Source: Lachnospiraceae bacterium (GTDB lineage Bacteria > Bacillota > Clostridia > Lachnospirales > Lachnospiraceae). Taken from it: a stretch of 64,000 nt of DNA. Below the pieces are notes generated by a model. It had not been told where the DNA came from. It saw only the letters and a program-made list of their open reading frames with translations, and made no database searches. The stretch is taken from assembly GCA_029063085.1 (NCBI GenBank), contig JAIDOW010000088.1, positions 1-64,000 on the forward strand, in the 5' to 3' direction. Both the position numbers and the translations under genes were made by a program. The stretch's first letter is position 1, and the number at the start of each line of letters is the position of its first letter. Of this stretch, positions 42,019 through 50,759 are shown piece after piece.

Positions 42019-42939
42019 ATGTACGAGATACGTTTTCCGAATTTGGGGATTGTACTTAAAAATGTGGCAGATGGTTTTTTTATCGGCAATTTTGAAATAC
42101 GTTTTTACGGAATGGTGATAGCACTTGGATTTATCCTTGGATATGTTCTGATTGCGAGAGAAGCAAAAAGAACCGGGCAGGATTCGGAATTATATCTGGA
42201 TTACATGCTCTGGCTGGTGATACCGGCAATACTGGGGGCAAGGATTTACTATGTATTGTTTAGCCTCGGAGATTATATAAAAGAGGGACAGTCTGTTAAG
42301 GATACGATTCTTGGGATGTTAAATATCCGCGGTGGTGGTCTTGCTATTTATGGAGGAGTTATAGCCGGAATCATTACGCTGCTGATTTTTGCAAAAAAAC
42401 GTAAAGTCAGCACGATGCTGATGCTGGATACGTGTGCCATGGGACTTTTGGTGGGACAGATTCTTGGGAGATGGGGAAACTTTTTTAACAGAGAGGCATT
42501 TGGCGGATATACAGATTCGTTGCTTGCCATGGCGATTCCCGTAGAATGGTTTGGAAGTAAAAATTATCTGCTTAGTACTGTGAATAACGGAGTGATTACA
42601 CAGGAAATGATAGATCATGTCGTTACTATTGAAGGGATGGAATTTATTCAGGTACATCCGACTTTCTTATACGAGTCATTATGGAATCTTGGAGTACTGC
42701 TTGTCATCTTTTTATACAGAAGATACAAGAAATTTGACGGAGAGATGTTTGCTATGTATATTTGGGGATACGGTCTTGGCCGCGTGTGGATAGAAGGGCT
42801 TAGGACAGATTCTTTGATGATACCGGGAATCAATTTTAGAGTGTCCCAGCTGTTGGCTGCTTTTTGTGTAGTGGGTGCATCAATATTCATTATTTACAAG
42901 CGGATGAAGCTGAGGAATGTAAATACAGAATTAGAATAG
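42019..42939 (+). CDS. lgt: Prolipoprotein diacylglyceryl transferase
   Basis: Adds diacylglycerol to the lipobox cysteine of prolipoproteins such as the receptor at 3150. The 306-residue membrane protein has about seven spans, the Lgt signature GQILGRWGNFFNREAFGG (145-162), RGGGLAIYGGV before it, and HPTFLYESLWN and GLGRVWIEGLRTDSL near the end. TAGGAGG precedes the ATG. An intrinsic terminator follows. Confidence 0.96.
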   Translation: MYEIRFPNLGIVLKNVADGFFIGNFEIRFYGMVIALGFILGYVLIAREAKRTGQDSELYLDYMLWLVIPAILGARIYYVLFSLGDYIKEGQSVKDTILGMLNIRGGGLAIYGGVIAGIITLLIFAKKRKVSTMLMLDTCAMGLLVGQILGRWGNFFNREAFGGYTDSLLAMAIPVEWFGSKNYLLSTVNNGVITQEMIDHVVTIEGMEFIQVHPTFLYESLWNLGVLLVIFLYRRYKKFDGEMFAMYIWGYGLGRVWIEGLRTDSLMIPGINFRVSQLLAAFCVVGASIFIIYKRMKLRNVNTELE

Positions 42940-42968
42940 ATAACTTAAGGAAATTTTTTAATGACGAT

Positions 42969-43009
42969 AACCACAGGATTGTGTGAATTTACAATTCTGT
43001 GGTTTTTTT
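42969..43009 (+). terminator. Intrinsic terminator after lgt
   Basis: A 14-bp stem (42969-42982 with 42991-43004, one G-U) followed by seven to eight U. Confidence 0.85.
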
Positions 43010-43049
43010 GTAGTTAGATAAAACCTGCAAAATGTATTATTCATTTTCG

Positions 43050-43078
43050 TGGTGGGGGATTTTCCCACTTTTCCCCAC
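43050..43078 (-). promoter_or_regulatory. Possible distal MraZ-type boxes
   Basis: On the minus strand GTGGG occurs twice with 10-bp spacing (complements of 43074-43078 and 43064-43068); plus-strand GTGG also occurs at 43050. The same spacing is used by the main repeats at 43310. They lie about 240 bases upstream of the mraZ promoter, so a link is uncertain. Confidence 0.25.
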
Positions 43079-43279
43079 TATAAAAGAAAGGAAAAATGCG
43101 GAAGAGAATCTTAAGATGGGAAAACACAATATATCTGTATGTTGGATATGAGAATGTACAAGATATTGTGCAAAGTGAGAAGAAAACAGCGAAAAAACAG
43201 TAGAAAAAATGTGCATATTGCATAAAAATAGTAGGGCAACTTTAGCTAATTTCACAATGGGATATGGGTAAATCTTTTA

Positions 43280-43308
43280 TTGCATTCTATAACCTGATAG
43301 GGTACAAT
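43280..43308 (+). promoter_or_regulatory. Sigma-A promoter of the division/cell-wall cluster
   Basis: TTGCAT (43280-43285), 17-base spacer, TACAAT (43303-43308). The start site falls near 43315, inside the GTGGT repeats. Confidence 0.65.
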
Positions 43309-43309
43309 A

Positions 43310-43359
43310 GTGGTTGTAAGTGGTGAATTGTGGTGGACAGTGGTAAATTGTGGTGGATT
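43310..43359 (+). promoter_or_regulatory. MraZ operator: five GTGGT boxes at 10-bp period
   Basis: GTGGT begins at 43310, 43320, 43330, 43340 and 43350, each followed by a variable 5-base spacer. MraZ binds tandem TGGGN/GTGG-type direct repeats with this period in the mraZ promoter region of other bacteria. The array starts one base after the -10 element and covers the start site, as expected for autoregulation. Confidence 0.75.
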
Positions 43360-43413
43360 TATCAAAAAACACAAGGCATATTTACAAACGAGAGACAGGG
43401 GAAGGTGAGAATC

Positions 43414-43860
43414 ATGTCCAAGGGATTAAAAGGCGAATATAATCATTCCGTGGATGCCAAGGGCAGAATGATCGTACCTTCAAAGTTAAGAGAACAATTA
43501 GGGATGTCTTTCGTTGTGACAAGAGGAATGGATGGTTGTTTATTTGCTTACCCCAATGAAGAGTGGGAAATCTTTGAAGGCAAGTTGAGACAGCTTCCAA
43601 TGACTAATGAGAACTCAAGAAAGTTCAAAAGATTTTTTCAGGCCGGTGCTACAGATTGTGAAGTGGACAATCAGGGAAGAATTCTTTTGCCGGCAAATTT
43701 AAGAGAGTTTGCAGAGATTACAAAAGACGTAACCGTGGTTGGTGTAGGAGAACGTGCGGAAATCTGGAGCAAAGAAAAATGGGAAGAGAAGAACAATATT
43801 GATGACATCGATTTCAATGAATTAGCACAGGGAATCGAAGATTTAGGTATTATGATATAG
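43414..43860 (+). CDS. mraZ: Transcriptional regulator MraZ
   Basis: A 148-residue AbrB-fold DNA-binding protein that heads the division cluster and represses or tunes it. Two SpoVT/AbrB-like halves are visible: [19 protein letters not shown] (about 8-26) and [19 protein letters not shown] (about 83-101). ATG 43414 follows GGGGAAGG; an in-frame ATG at 43330 would lie in the operator. Five likely binding boxes precede it. The rsmH gene starts 10 bases after the stop. Confidence 0.96.
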   Translation: MSKGLKGEYNHSVDAKGRMIVPSKLREQLGMSFVVTRGMDGCLFAYPNEEWEIFEGKLRQLPMTNENSRKFKRFFQAGATDCEVDNQGRILLPANLREFAEITKDVTVVGVGERAEIWSKEKWEEKNNIDDIDFNELAQGIEDLGIMI

Positions 43861-43870
43861 GAGGATAAAC

Positions 43871-44812
43871 GTGGGATTTTCACATAAGTCAGTTTTGCTG
43901 GAGGAAACCATAGAAGGACTGAATATCAAAAGAGACGGAACTTATGTGGATGGCACCGTAGGTGGTGGAGGACATGCATTTTATGTATGTGAACGTTTGT
44001 CCGGTAAAGGTAGGTTCATAGGAATAGATCAGGATGCAGCTGCCATTGAGGCAGCAGGCATCCGTCTATTACCATATCAAGATAAAATAAAGATTGATAT
44101 TATAAGAAGCAATTATCAGAAAACCCCTCAGGTTTTAAGAACACTGAACATCAGCGGTGTTGATGGTATCGTTCTTGACCTGGGGGTATCCTCCTATCAG
44201 TTAGATACACCAGAGAGAGGATTTACCTACAGAGAGGATGCGCCTCTCGATATGAGAATGGATCAAAGGCAGGAGATGACTGCTAAAGATATTATAAATG
44301 ATTATTCTGAAATGCAACTTTACAGAGTGATCAGGGATTATGGCGAAGAAAAATTCGCCAAAAATATTGCCAAGCATATATGCAGGGCAAGACAGGAAAA
44401 AGTCATTGAGACAACCTTTGAGCTCAATGACATTATAAAGGCTGCTATACCAATTAGAGCTAGGTCTGCAGGAGGGCACCCGTCCAAAAGAACTTATCAG
44501 GCTATCAGGATTGAATTAAATAAAGAACTGACCATTCTTGAACAATCCATCGACCAGATGATAGATCTGTTAAACCCAGGGGGCCGAATTTGCATCATTA
44601 CGTTCCACTCATTAGAAGATCGGATTGTAAAAAGGATATTTAGAACTAATGAAAATCCTTGCACATGCCCTCCCGACTTTCCTAAATGTGTATGTGGTAA
44701 GGTTTCCAGAGGGAAAGTGATGACAAGGAAACCGATTTTACCGTCTGAAGAGGAATTAGAGGAGAATCGAAGAAGTAAAAGTGCCAAATTACGGATATTT
44801 GAAAAGGCATGA
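43871..44812 (+). CDS. rsmH: 16S rRNA m4C1402 methyltransferase RsmH
   Basis: N4-methylates C1402 of 16S rRNA. The 313-residue protein begins [11 protein letters not shown], has SAM motif [12 protein letters not shown] (24-35), [10 protein letters not shown], the inserted helical domain with [18 protein letters not shown], and the C-terminal [12 protein letters not shown] and [16 protein letters not shown] start is used; AGGAGG lies six bases before it, overlapping the mraZ end. Confidence 0.97.
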   Translation: MGFSHKSVLLEETIEGLNIKRDGTYVDGTVGGGGHAFYVCERLSGKGRFIGIDQDAAAIEAAGIRLLPYQDKIKIDIIRSNYQKTPQVLRTLNISGVDGIVLDLGVSSYQLDTPERGFTYREDAPLDMRMDQRQEMTAKDIINDYSEMQLYRVIRDYGEEKFAKNIAKHICRARQEKVIETTFELNDIIKAAIPIRARSAGGHPSKRTYQAIRIELNKELTILEQSIDQMIDLLNPGGRICIITFHSLEDRIVKRIFRTNENPCTCPPDFPKCVCGKVSRGKVMTRKPILPSEEELEENRRSKSAKLRIFEKA

Positions 44813-44893
44813 TTGGTATTTAAGTAAATAGACACTTGATAAAAGGGGAACATCTGAGAATACGGAAGATAAGACGTATTTTAGAAAAGGGGA

Positions 44894-45370
44894 ATGAGAG
44901 AATTGGATTCAAAAAATGAGAGACGGTATCATTACGTAGAGGGGAACACAGCCAGAAAGCTGAATGCAGTACCGGAGAGGATAGAGAAACCGGAACGCAG
45001 GGAACATAAAGTTAATGAGAAAATTAGTCGTAATACAAGACGTGCAAAAGCGTTTGATTTAAAATATACTATGGCGTTGGTGACTGCAACGGTCTTTTTG
45101 TTTGTGTCATGTGTAAATATGCTTACACTACAGGCAGATATTACAGATCAGAGAAGACAGATTGCCAGGCTGGAAAGCAGTTTAAATGAACTGACCGACA
45201 CGAATAACGAGACCAGTAAAAGACTGGAAAGTTCTGTTAATTTGCCGGAGGTACTGGAGGTGGCAACAAAAGAACTGGGAATGGTATATCCCAAAAGCGG
45301 ACAAATTGTTTCATATAAGGCAACTAATCCAGATTATGTAAAACAGTTTAAGGATGTACCGGTTGAATAA
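44894..45370 (+). CDS. ftsL: FtsL-like septum protein
   Basis: A 158-residue bitopic protein: a basic cytoplasmic start (1-55), one span (about 56-76, YTMALVTATVFLFVSCVNML), then a periplasm-side coiled coil (about 80-125) with heptad leucines. Identity rests on topology and position between rsmH and a class B PBP, since FtsL diverges fast. The ATG at 44894 lies only a few bases from AAAAGGGG; a TTG at 44903 would be better spaced, so the start is uncertain. Confidence 0.82.
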   Translation: MRELDSKNERRYHYVEGNTARKLNAVPERIEKPERREHKVNEKISRNTRRAKAFDLKYTMALVTATVFLFVSCVNMLTLQADITDQRRQIARLESSLNELTDTNNETSKRLESSVNLPEVLEVATKELGMVYPKSGQIVSYKATNPDYVKQFKDVPVE

Positions 45371-45384
45371 GATAAGGTGATATT

Positions 45385-47514
45385 ATGGCAAAAAAGAGAA
45401 AACGTTTTCTTGCCAGAATGCAGAATAAATTATTTGTAATGGCGGTAATTTTTACATTATTGTTTCTGCTTTTAGTGGTGAGAGTGCTGTACATTAATTT
45501 GAAGGATGGAAAACGTTATGAGAAGATCGTACTGGCGCAGCAAAGCTATGACAGTATAGAGATTCCATATCGGAGAGGCGACATTCTGGATAGGAATGGG
45601 ACGCAGCTTGCGACAAGTGAAAAGGTTTATAATCTGATCATGGAGCCGAAAAATGTATTGCAAAGTGATGAGGTAAAAGCGGCGACCATAAAGGCACTTC
45701 TCCAGTATTTTGATATCACAGAAGAAACGATAAACGAAGCATTAGAGGATGATAAATCTTTATATAAAAAGATGCTGAAGAAACTTTCTTATGAACAAGT
45801 GGAACCCTTTAATAAATTCTTGGAGACGAAAGAAGGTAAGAATGTAAAGGGAATATGGTTTGAGGATGAATACAACAGGTATTATCCATATGGTTCTCTT
45901 GCCTGCCATGCGATAGGATTTACTGTAAGTGGTAATGTGGGACAAGGTGGAATTGAAGGGTATTACAGCAGTGAACTGAATGGTGTTAACGGTAGGGAAT
46001 ATGGATATCTGACAGAGGATATGACATTGGAACGGACTACAAAAACACCGGTAAACGGATATAATGTAGTATCTACCATTGATGCAAACGCTCAGAATAT
46101 AGTTGAGAAAAAGATTAATGAGTTTATGGAAGAAACCGGTGCAAGAAATGTATCGGCTCTGGTAATGGATCCGAATTCCGGAGAAATACTGGCATTGGCC
46201 AATTCAAATGGTTTTGATCTGAATGAGCCTTATGAGGATAGTGCCATCCAATATATGTTTGAGGATAAAGGGATTCAGTATTTGTTATCGGATCAGGCAG
46301 TAAAAGCATATTTTAAGCCAAAAGAAGGAGAGGAACTGCCGGAGGATAAAGCTGATTTAAAAGCAATATTGGAAAATGGAGGAATATCCGCAGCAGAAAA
46401 AATAAACAGTTTAACAGAGGATTTCAGGTTATTGTGTCTGAATAAAGCTTGGCGCAATTTTATCATATCTGATAACTTTGAACCGGGTTCAACATATAAA
46501 ACCTTTACAATATCAGGTGCACTGGAAGATGATGTTATTAAAGGGACTGAGAGTTATTTTTGCGGCGGTAATCTGGAGGTAGAGGATTATACGATCAACT
46601 GCCATGATCATGGCGGTCATGGTCAGGTGACGGTGGAACAGGCACTGATGCAGTCCTGTAACGTAGCATTGATGCAGATTGCACAGGCTGAAAAAAGGGC
46701 AGCATTTGCCAAATATCAGGATGCGTTTGGGTTTGGGAAACCTACCAATGTGGATCTTTTGGGAGAGGCTTCAGGAGAAATTTATGATGAGGCAGGCTTA
46801 AATCCAGTGGAACTTGCGACCTCTTCGTTCGGGCAGGGACCTACAGTTACGATGATGCAGTTAGGAACCGCATTTTGTTCTGTGATTAATGGCGGGAATT
46901 ATTATGAACCGCATATGGTAAAGCAGATAGTGGATGAAAACGGAGGAATCATTAATAATATAGAGCCTACGGTTTTGAGAAAAACAATATCTTCCGAAAC
47001 ATCTGAATTTATGAGACAGGCACTGTTTAAGGTTGTTGACTCCGGTACAGCCCAAAAAGCCAAGGTGGAGGGATATACAATAGGTGGAAAAACCGGTACG
47101 GCAGAAAAGATTCCACGTGGCAATAATAAATATTTATTATCCTTCATTGGGTTTGCGCCGGTTGAAAATCCGCAGGTGGTAGTATACGTAACGGTAGATG
47201 AGCCTTATGTAGAGGATCAGTCAAGTTCAGGTCTTGGTACGATCATCGCACAGCGTATTTTTACGGAACTGCTTCCTTACATGAATATATATCAGACGGA
47301 GACTGGGGAAAGTGCAGGAGACCCGAATGTTGGGGATCAGATAGCAACGCCGATTTACACTGGTGATATACCAGAAGACGAACAACAGGAGAACAGTGAA
47401 GAAAATCCGCCTGAAACTTCTACGGAAGAAACAACAGAAAGTACCACAGAAGCAACAACAGAGGCGACGACAGAAAGTACTACAGAGCAGGGAACAGAGT
47501 CTGGGCAGGAATAA
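45385..47514 (+). CDS. Class B penicillin-binding protein (FtsI/PbpB-like)
   Basis: Transpeptidase that cross-links septal or spore peptidoglycan. The 709-residue protein has a membrane anchor (about 17-38), a dimerisation domain starting RRGDILDRNGTQLA, and a transpeptidase domain with SxxK Ser369-Lys372, SxN Ser424-Asn426 and KTG 569-571. No PASTA domain is present. The last about 60 residues form a Pro/Glu then Thr/Glu-rich tail (ETTESTTEATTEATTESTTE). ftsL lies 14 bases upstream, which favours the vegetative FtsI role, but SpoVD cannot be excluded. Confidence 0.93.
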   Translation: MAKKRKRFLARMQNKLFVMAVIFTLLFLLLVVRVLYINLKDGKRYEKIVLAQQSYDSIEIPYRRGDILDRNGTQLATSEKVYNLIMEPKNVLQSDEVKAATIKALLQYFDITEETINEALEDDKSLYKKMLKKLSYEQVEPFNKFLETKEGKNVKGIWFEDEYNRYYPYGSLACHAIGFTVSGNVGQGGIEGYYSSELNGVNGREYGYLTEDMTLERTTKTPVNGYNVVSTIDANAQNIVEKKINEFMEETGARNVSALVMDPNSGEILALANSNGFDLNEPYEDSAIQYMFEDKGIQYLLSDQAVKAYFKPKEGEELPEDKADLKAILENGGISAAEKINSLTEDFRLLCLNKAWRNFIISDNFEPGSTYKTFTISGALEDDVIKGTESYFCGGNLEVEDYTINCHDHGGHGQVTVEQALMQSCNVALMQIAQAEKRAAFAKYQDAFGFGKPTNVDLLGEASGEIYDEAGLNPVELATSSFGQGPTVTMMQLGTAFCSVINGGNYYEPHMVKQIVDENGGIINNIEPTVLRKTISSETSEFMRQALFKVVDSGTAQKAKVEGYTIGGKTGTAEKIPRGNNKYLLSFIGFAPVENPQVVVYVTVDEPYVEDQSSSGLGTIIAQRIFTELLPYMNIYQTETGESAGDPNVGDQIATPIYTGDIPEDEQQENSEENPPETSTEETTESTTEATTEATTESTTEQGTESGQE

Positions 47515-47722
47515 AAGATAGCAGGTTTAGGATCTACCGGTGGCAGGTTCTAATGGATTGAAAAGGCATGGTTTACTTTGGGAGAGGTGGGCTGTGCCTG
47601 GGTTATTTAGGTAAATGTGGTGTCTGCATATGTATAGGATATTTTTTGATGACAAAGGAATAGTTATCATAACTGTAAATATTCTGTAATAAGATTAGTA
47701 AGAAAGAACTGCGGGAGTCCAC

Positions 47723-49597
47723 ATGCTAAAAACTTTTACACGGAAAAAGATATTTGTTGTGGCATTATTGATCATTCTTGCGTTTATTATGTTGATAGGA
47801 AGACTTTCATACCTGATGATAGCAAGGTCAGATTATTATTTGAAGAAAGCTGAAGCTCTCCATGAGAGGGAGAGAAGTATAAAAGCGAAAAGAGGAGTTA
47901 TTTACGATAGAAATGGCGTAGAGTTAGCCGGCAATAAACCGGTATGTTCCATTTCGGTCATTCACTCCCAGATTACAGATGAGGACAAAGTTGTAGAAGC
48001 TCTTTGCAAGGTTTTATCATTAGAGGAAGAGACTGTACGAAAGAAGGTCAAGGCCAATACAATACGTGAAAAAATCAAGAGTAACGTGGATAAGGAAACT
48101 GCTGATATATTAAGAGAAATGAATCTTGACGGTGTCATGGTGGATGAGGATTATAAAAGATATTACCCATATGATTCTCTGGCAAGTAAGGTGCTGGGAT
48201 TTACAGGTTCTGATAATCAGGGGATTGTAGGAATTGAAGTTGCTTATGAAGATATTTTAGCCGGAACACCCGGCAGCATTCTGACTTTGACAGATGCATA
48301 TGGTCTGGAAATTGAAAATGAAGCAGAAAGCAGGATTGAACCGGTTTCCGGTAATAATCTGTACGTATCTATTGATGTGAATATACAAAAATATGCAGAA
48401 CAGGCAGCCACTAAGGTGCTGAAGGCAAAACAGGCAAAGCGGGTATCCGTGGTACTTATGAATCCGCAAAACGGAGAGATTTATGCAATGGTAAATGTTC
48501 CTGAATATAATTTGAATGATCCTTATACATTAGTTAGTGTGGAAGATCTGTATGTAAAACCGTCTGTGGAGGGTGAGGCAGATACAGTGACGACAGTAAA
48601 AGAAGAGGGAACAACGGAAGCGGAAGAAAAAACCAAGAGTATAACAGAAATGACTGAAAAAGAAAAACAGGACGCCTTAAATAATATGTGGCGGAATTTT
48701 TGTATTAATGATACTTATGAACCGGGTTCGACTTTTAAGCTTGTAACCGCGACTGCTGCATTGGAAGAAGGAGTTGTAAAATTAGAAGATACATTTTCGT
48801 GTCCGGGATTCCGTATGGTAGAAGACAGAAGAATCCGATGCCATAAGGTGGGAGGACATGGTACAGAAACATTCAAACAGGGCTTTATGAATTCCTGCAA
48901 TCCGGTATTTATGGATGTTGGTGCAAGAGTAGGTGTTTCTGCAATGTATAAGAATTACGAAAAACTTGGTCTGTTTGAGAAAACAGGTGTGGATCTTCCG
49001 GGAGAGGCATCTTCGATCATGCATAAACAGGAAAATGTAAAAGCAGTGGAGCTGGCTACCATGAGTTTTGGGCAGTCTTTTCAGATTACACCGTTGCAGC
49101 TGCTTCGGGCAGCAAGTGCCGTAGTCAATGGGGGAACGCTGGTGACTCCGCATTTCGGAGTTTATGCAACGGATGAGACAGGTAAACGTACCAAAACGTT
49201 TTCTTATGAAGAAAAAGAAAATGCCATAGAAAAGGAAACGTCTGAAATGATGAAAGAACTGCTGGAGGCGGTTGTGGCGGAAGGTTCCGGTCATAAAGGA
49301 CAGGTGGAAGGATACAGAGTAGGAGGAAAGACTGCAACGTCTGAAAAGCTTCCAAGAGGAAACGGAAAGTATATTTCTTCATTTCTTGGGTTTGCACCAG
49401 CAGACAATCCGCAGGTAATTGGAATTATCTTGATTGATGAGCCTGTTGGCATTTATTATGGGGGAACGATTGCTGCACCGGTAATGTCAGAAATGTTTTC
49501 CAATATTTTACCTTATCTGGGAATAGAGGCAGACTATTCGGAGGAGCAAATAAAGGAATCTGTCATATCCATTGATTTTGAAGATACTGTAGAATAA
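47723..49597 (+). CDS. Second class B PBP (SpoVD/FtsI-like) with KTA motif
   Basis: A 624-residue transpeptidase: anchor (about 10-33), AKRGVIYDRNGVELAG dimerisation motif, SxxK Ser336-Lys339, SxN Ser391-Asn393. The third motif reads KTA (536-538) in GGKTATSEKLPRGN instead of KTG. No PASTA domain. A Glu/Thr-rich insert (about 281-312) precedes the SxxK. In Bacillus the equivalent second PBP is SpoVD, for cortex synthesis. GGGAG precedes the ATG; a 208-base gap without a clear terminator separates it from the first PBP. Confidence 0.92.
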   Translation: MLKTFTRKKIFVVALLIILAFIMLIGRLSYLMIARSDYYLKKAEALHERERSIKAKRGVIYDRNGVELAGNKPVCSISVIHSQITDEDKVVEALCKVLSLEEETVRKKVKANTIREKIKSNVDKETADILREMNLDGVMVDEDYKRYYPYDSLASKVLGFTGSDNQGIVGIEVAYEDILAGTPGSILTLTDAYGLEIENEAESRIEPVSGNNLYVSIDVNIQKYAEQAATKVLKAKQAKRVSVVLMNPQNGEIYAMVNVPEYNLNDPYTLVSVEDLYVKPSVEGEADTVTTVKEEGTTEAEEKTKSITEMTEKEKQDALNNMWRNFCINDTYEPGSTFKLVTATAALEEGVVKLEDTFSCPGFRMVEDRRIRCHKVGGHGTETFKQGFMNSCNPVFMDVGARVGVSAMYKNYEKLGLFEKTGVDLPGEASSIMHKQENVKAVELATMSFGQSFQITPLQLLRAASAVVNGGTLVTPHFGVYATDETGKRTKTFSYEEKENAIEKETSEMMKELLEAVVAEGSGHKGQVEGYRVGGKTATSEKLPRGNGKYISSFLGFAPADNPQVIGIILIDEPVGIYYGGTIAAPVMSEMFSNILPYLGIEADYSEEQIKESVISIDFEDTVE

Positions 49598-49627
49598 GTG
49601 GAAAGGGAAAGAATGATGACCAAGAGG

Positions 49628-49656
49628 TTGATAAAATAATAAAAAAGAATTATACT
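49628..49656 (+). promoter_or_regulatory. Internal sigma-A promoter before mraY
   Basis: TTGATA (49628-49633), 17-base spacer, TATACT (49651-49656). A hairpin GTATG/CATAC (about 49662-49683) would sit at the 5' end of the transcript. Confidence 0.7.
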
Positions 49657-49745
49657 ATTAGGGTATGTGCTTTTTGTAGCATACAAGGTCTTGTGGTTAT
49701 TGGAAGAGTGGCTGCAAAAAAAATTACTAAAGGGTAGGAATGACT

Positions 49746-50705
49746 ATGAAATTTGATTTTACAATTTTGTTACCAGTATTGATTGCTTTTGGAATCAGCG
49801 TGATTTTAAGTCCGGTGATGATACCGTTTTTGAAAAAGCTGAAGTTTGGTCAGTTTGTCAGAGATGACGGACCGGAATCGCATTTAAAGAAATCCGGAAC
49901 GCCTACAATGGGAGGGTTGATCATTCTTTGCAGTATCGTCCTTACCTCTCTGTTTTATATGAAGAGCCATCCGGAAATTCTTCCGGTACTTTTTGTTACA
50001 TTAGGTTTTGGTCTGGTGGGATTTTTGGATGATTATATTAAAGTGGTCATGAAGCGTTCCATGGGGCTTCGGGCATGGCAGAAAATGGCAGGGCAGTTTC
50101 TGATAACGGCGGTATTTGCCTATTATCTGGCGAATTATACGGAGATTGGAACCTCTGTTATGATTCCGTTTACAGGAGGATATGAATTCAATCTGGGCTT
50201 CTGGTTTTATCCGTTTTTGTTTTTTGTGGTGATCGGAACAGTAAACGGAACCAATTTTACGGATGGGTTAGACGGACTGTTATCATCAATTACGGTGTTA
50301 ACGGCCACTTTCTTTACGGTAGTTGCGATTGGAATGGTTTCCGGTCTGGAAACCATTACCTGTGCAGCCGTCGGGGCTTTGCTGGGATTTTTGGTGTTTA
50401 ATGTATATCCTGCCAAGGTATTTATGGGAGATACTGGATCATTAGCTCTTGGCGGACTGATTGCAGCGACTGCGGTCATGTTAAAAATGCCAATATATAT
50501 CGTGATAGTTGGATTTATATATTTTGTGGAAGTGCTATCCGTTATCATTCAGGTAGCTTATTTTAAGAAAACAGGAAAACGAGTATTTAAGATGGCCCCT
50601 ATTCATCATCATTTTGAACTTTCCGGCTGGCCGGAAACAAAAGTAGTAGCGATTTTTTCAATTGTGACTGCAATTCTATGTCTGATAGGATTGGTGGCAT
50701 TGTAG
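49746..50705 (+). CDS. mraY: Phospho-MurNAc-pentapeptide transferase MraY
   Basis: Makes lipid I from UDP-MurNAc-pentapeptide and undecaprenyl phosphate. The membrane protein of about 319 residues has ten spans, the DDGPESHLKKSGTPTMGG stretch, DDYIKV, the catalytic NGTNFTDGLDGL, GDTGSLALGG, and PIHHHFELSGW near the end. ATG 49746 is preferred because GGGTAGG is seven bases away; ATG 49740 is too close. It is served by its own promoter. Confidence 0.96.
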   Translation: MKFDFTILLPVLIAFGISVILSPVMIPFLKKLKFGQFVRDDGPESHLKKSGTPTMGGLIILCSIVLTSLFYMKSHPEILPVLFVTLGFGLVGFLDDYIKVVMKRSMGLRAWQKMAGQFLITAVFAYYLANYTEIGTSVMIPFTGGYEFNLGFWFYPFLFFVVIGTVNGTNFTDGLDGLLSSITVLTATFFTVVAIGMVSGLETITCAAVGALLGFLVFNVYPAKVFMGDTGSLALGGLIAATAVMLKMPIYIVIVGFIYFVEVLSVIIQVAYFKKTGKRVFKMAPIHHHFELSGWPETKVVAIFSIVTAILCLIGLVAL

Positions 50706-50759
50706 ACAGCACTTGTTAATTAAAGAGAATATATAGTTTGTGATATTTTGGAGGAAAGT

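Noticed and set aside
43037..43255. Minus-strand frame upstream of mraZ
   Set aside because: No ribosome site, unlikely composition, and it overlaps the intergenic repeats.
45385..49597. Tandem duplication of the two PBP genes
   Set aside because: They share class B motifs but differ in length, inserts and third motif; ordinary FtsI/SpoVD paralogues explain them.
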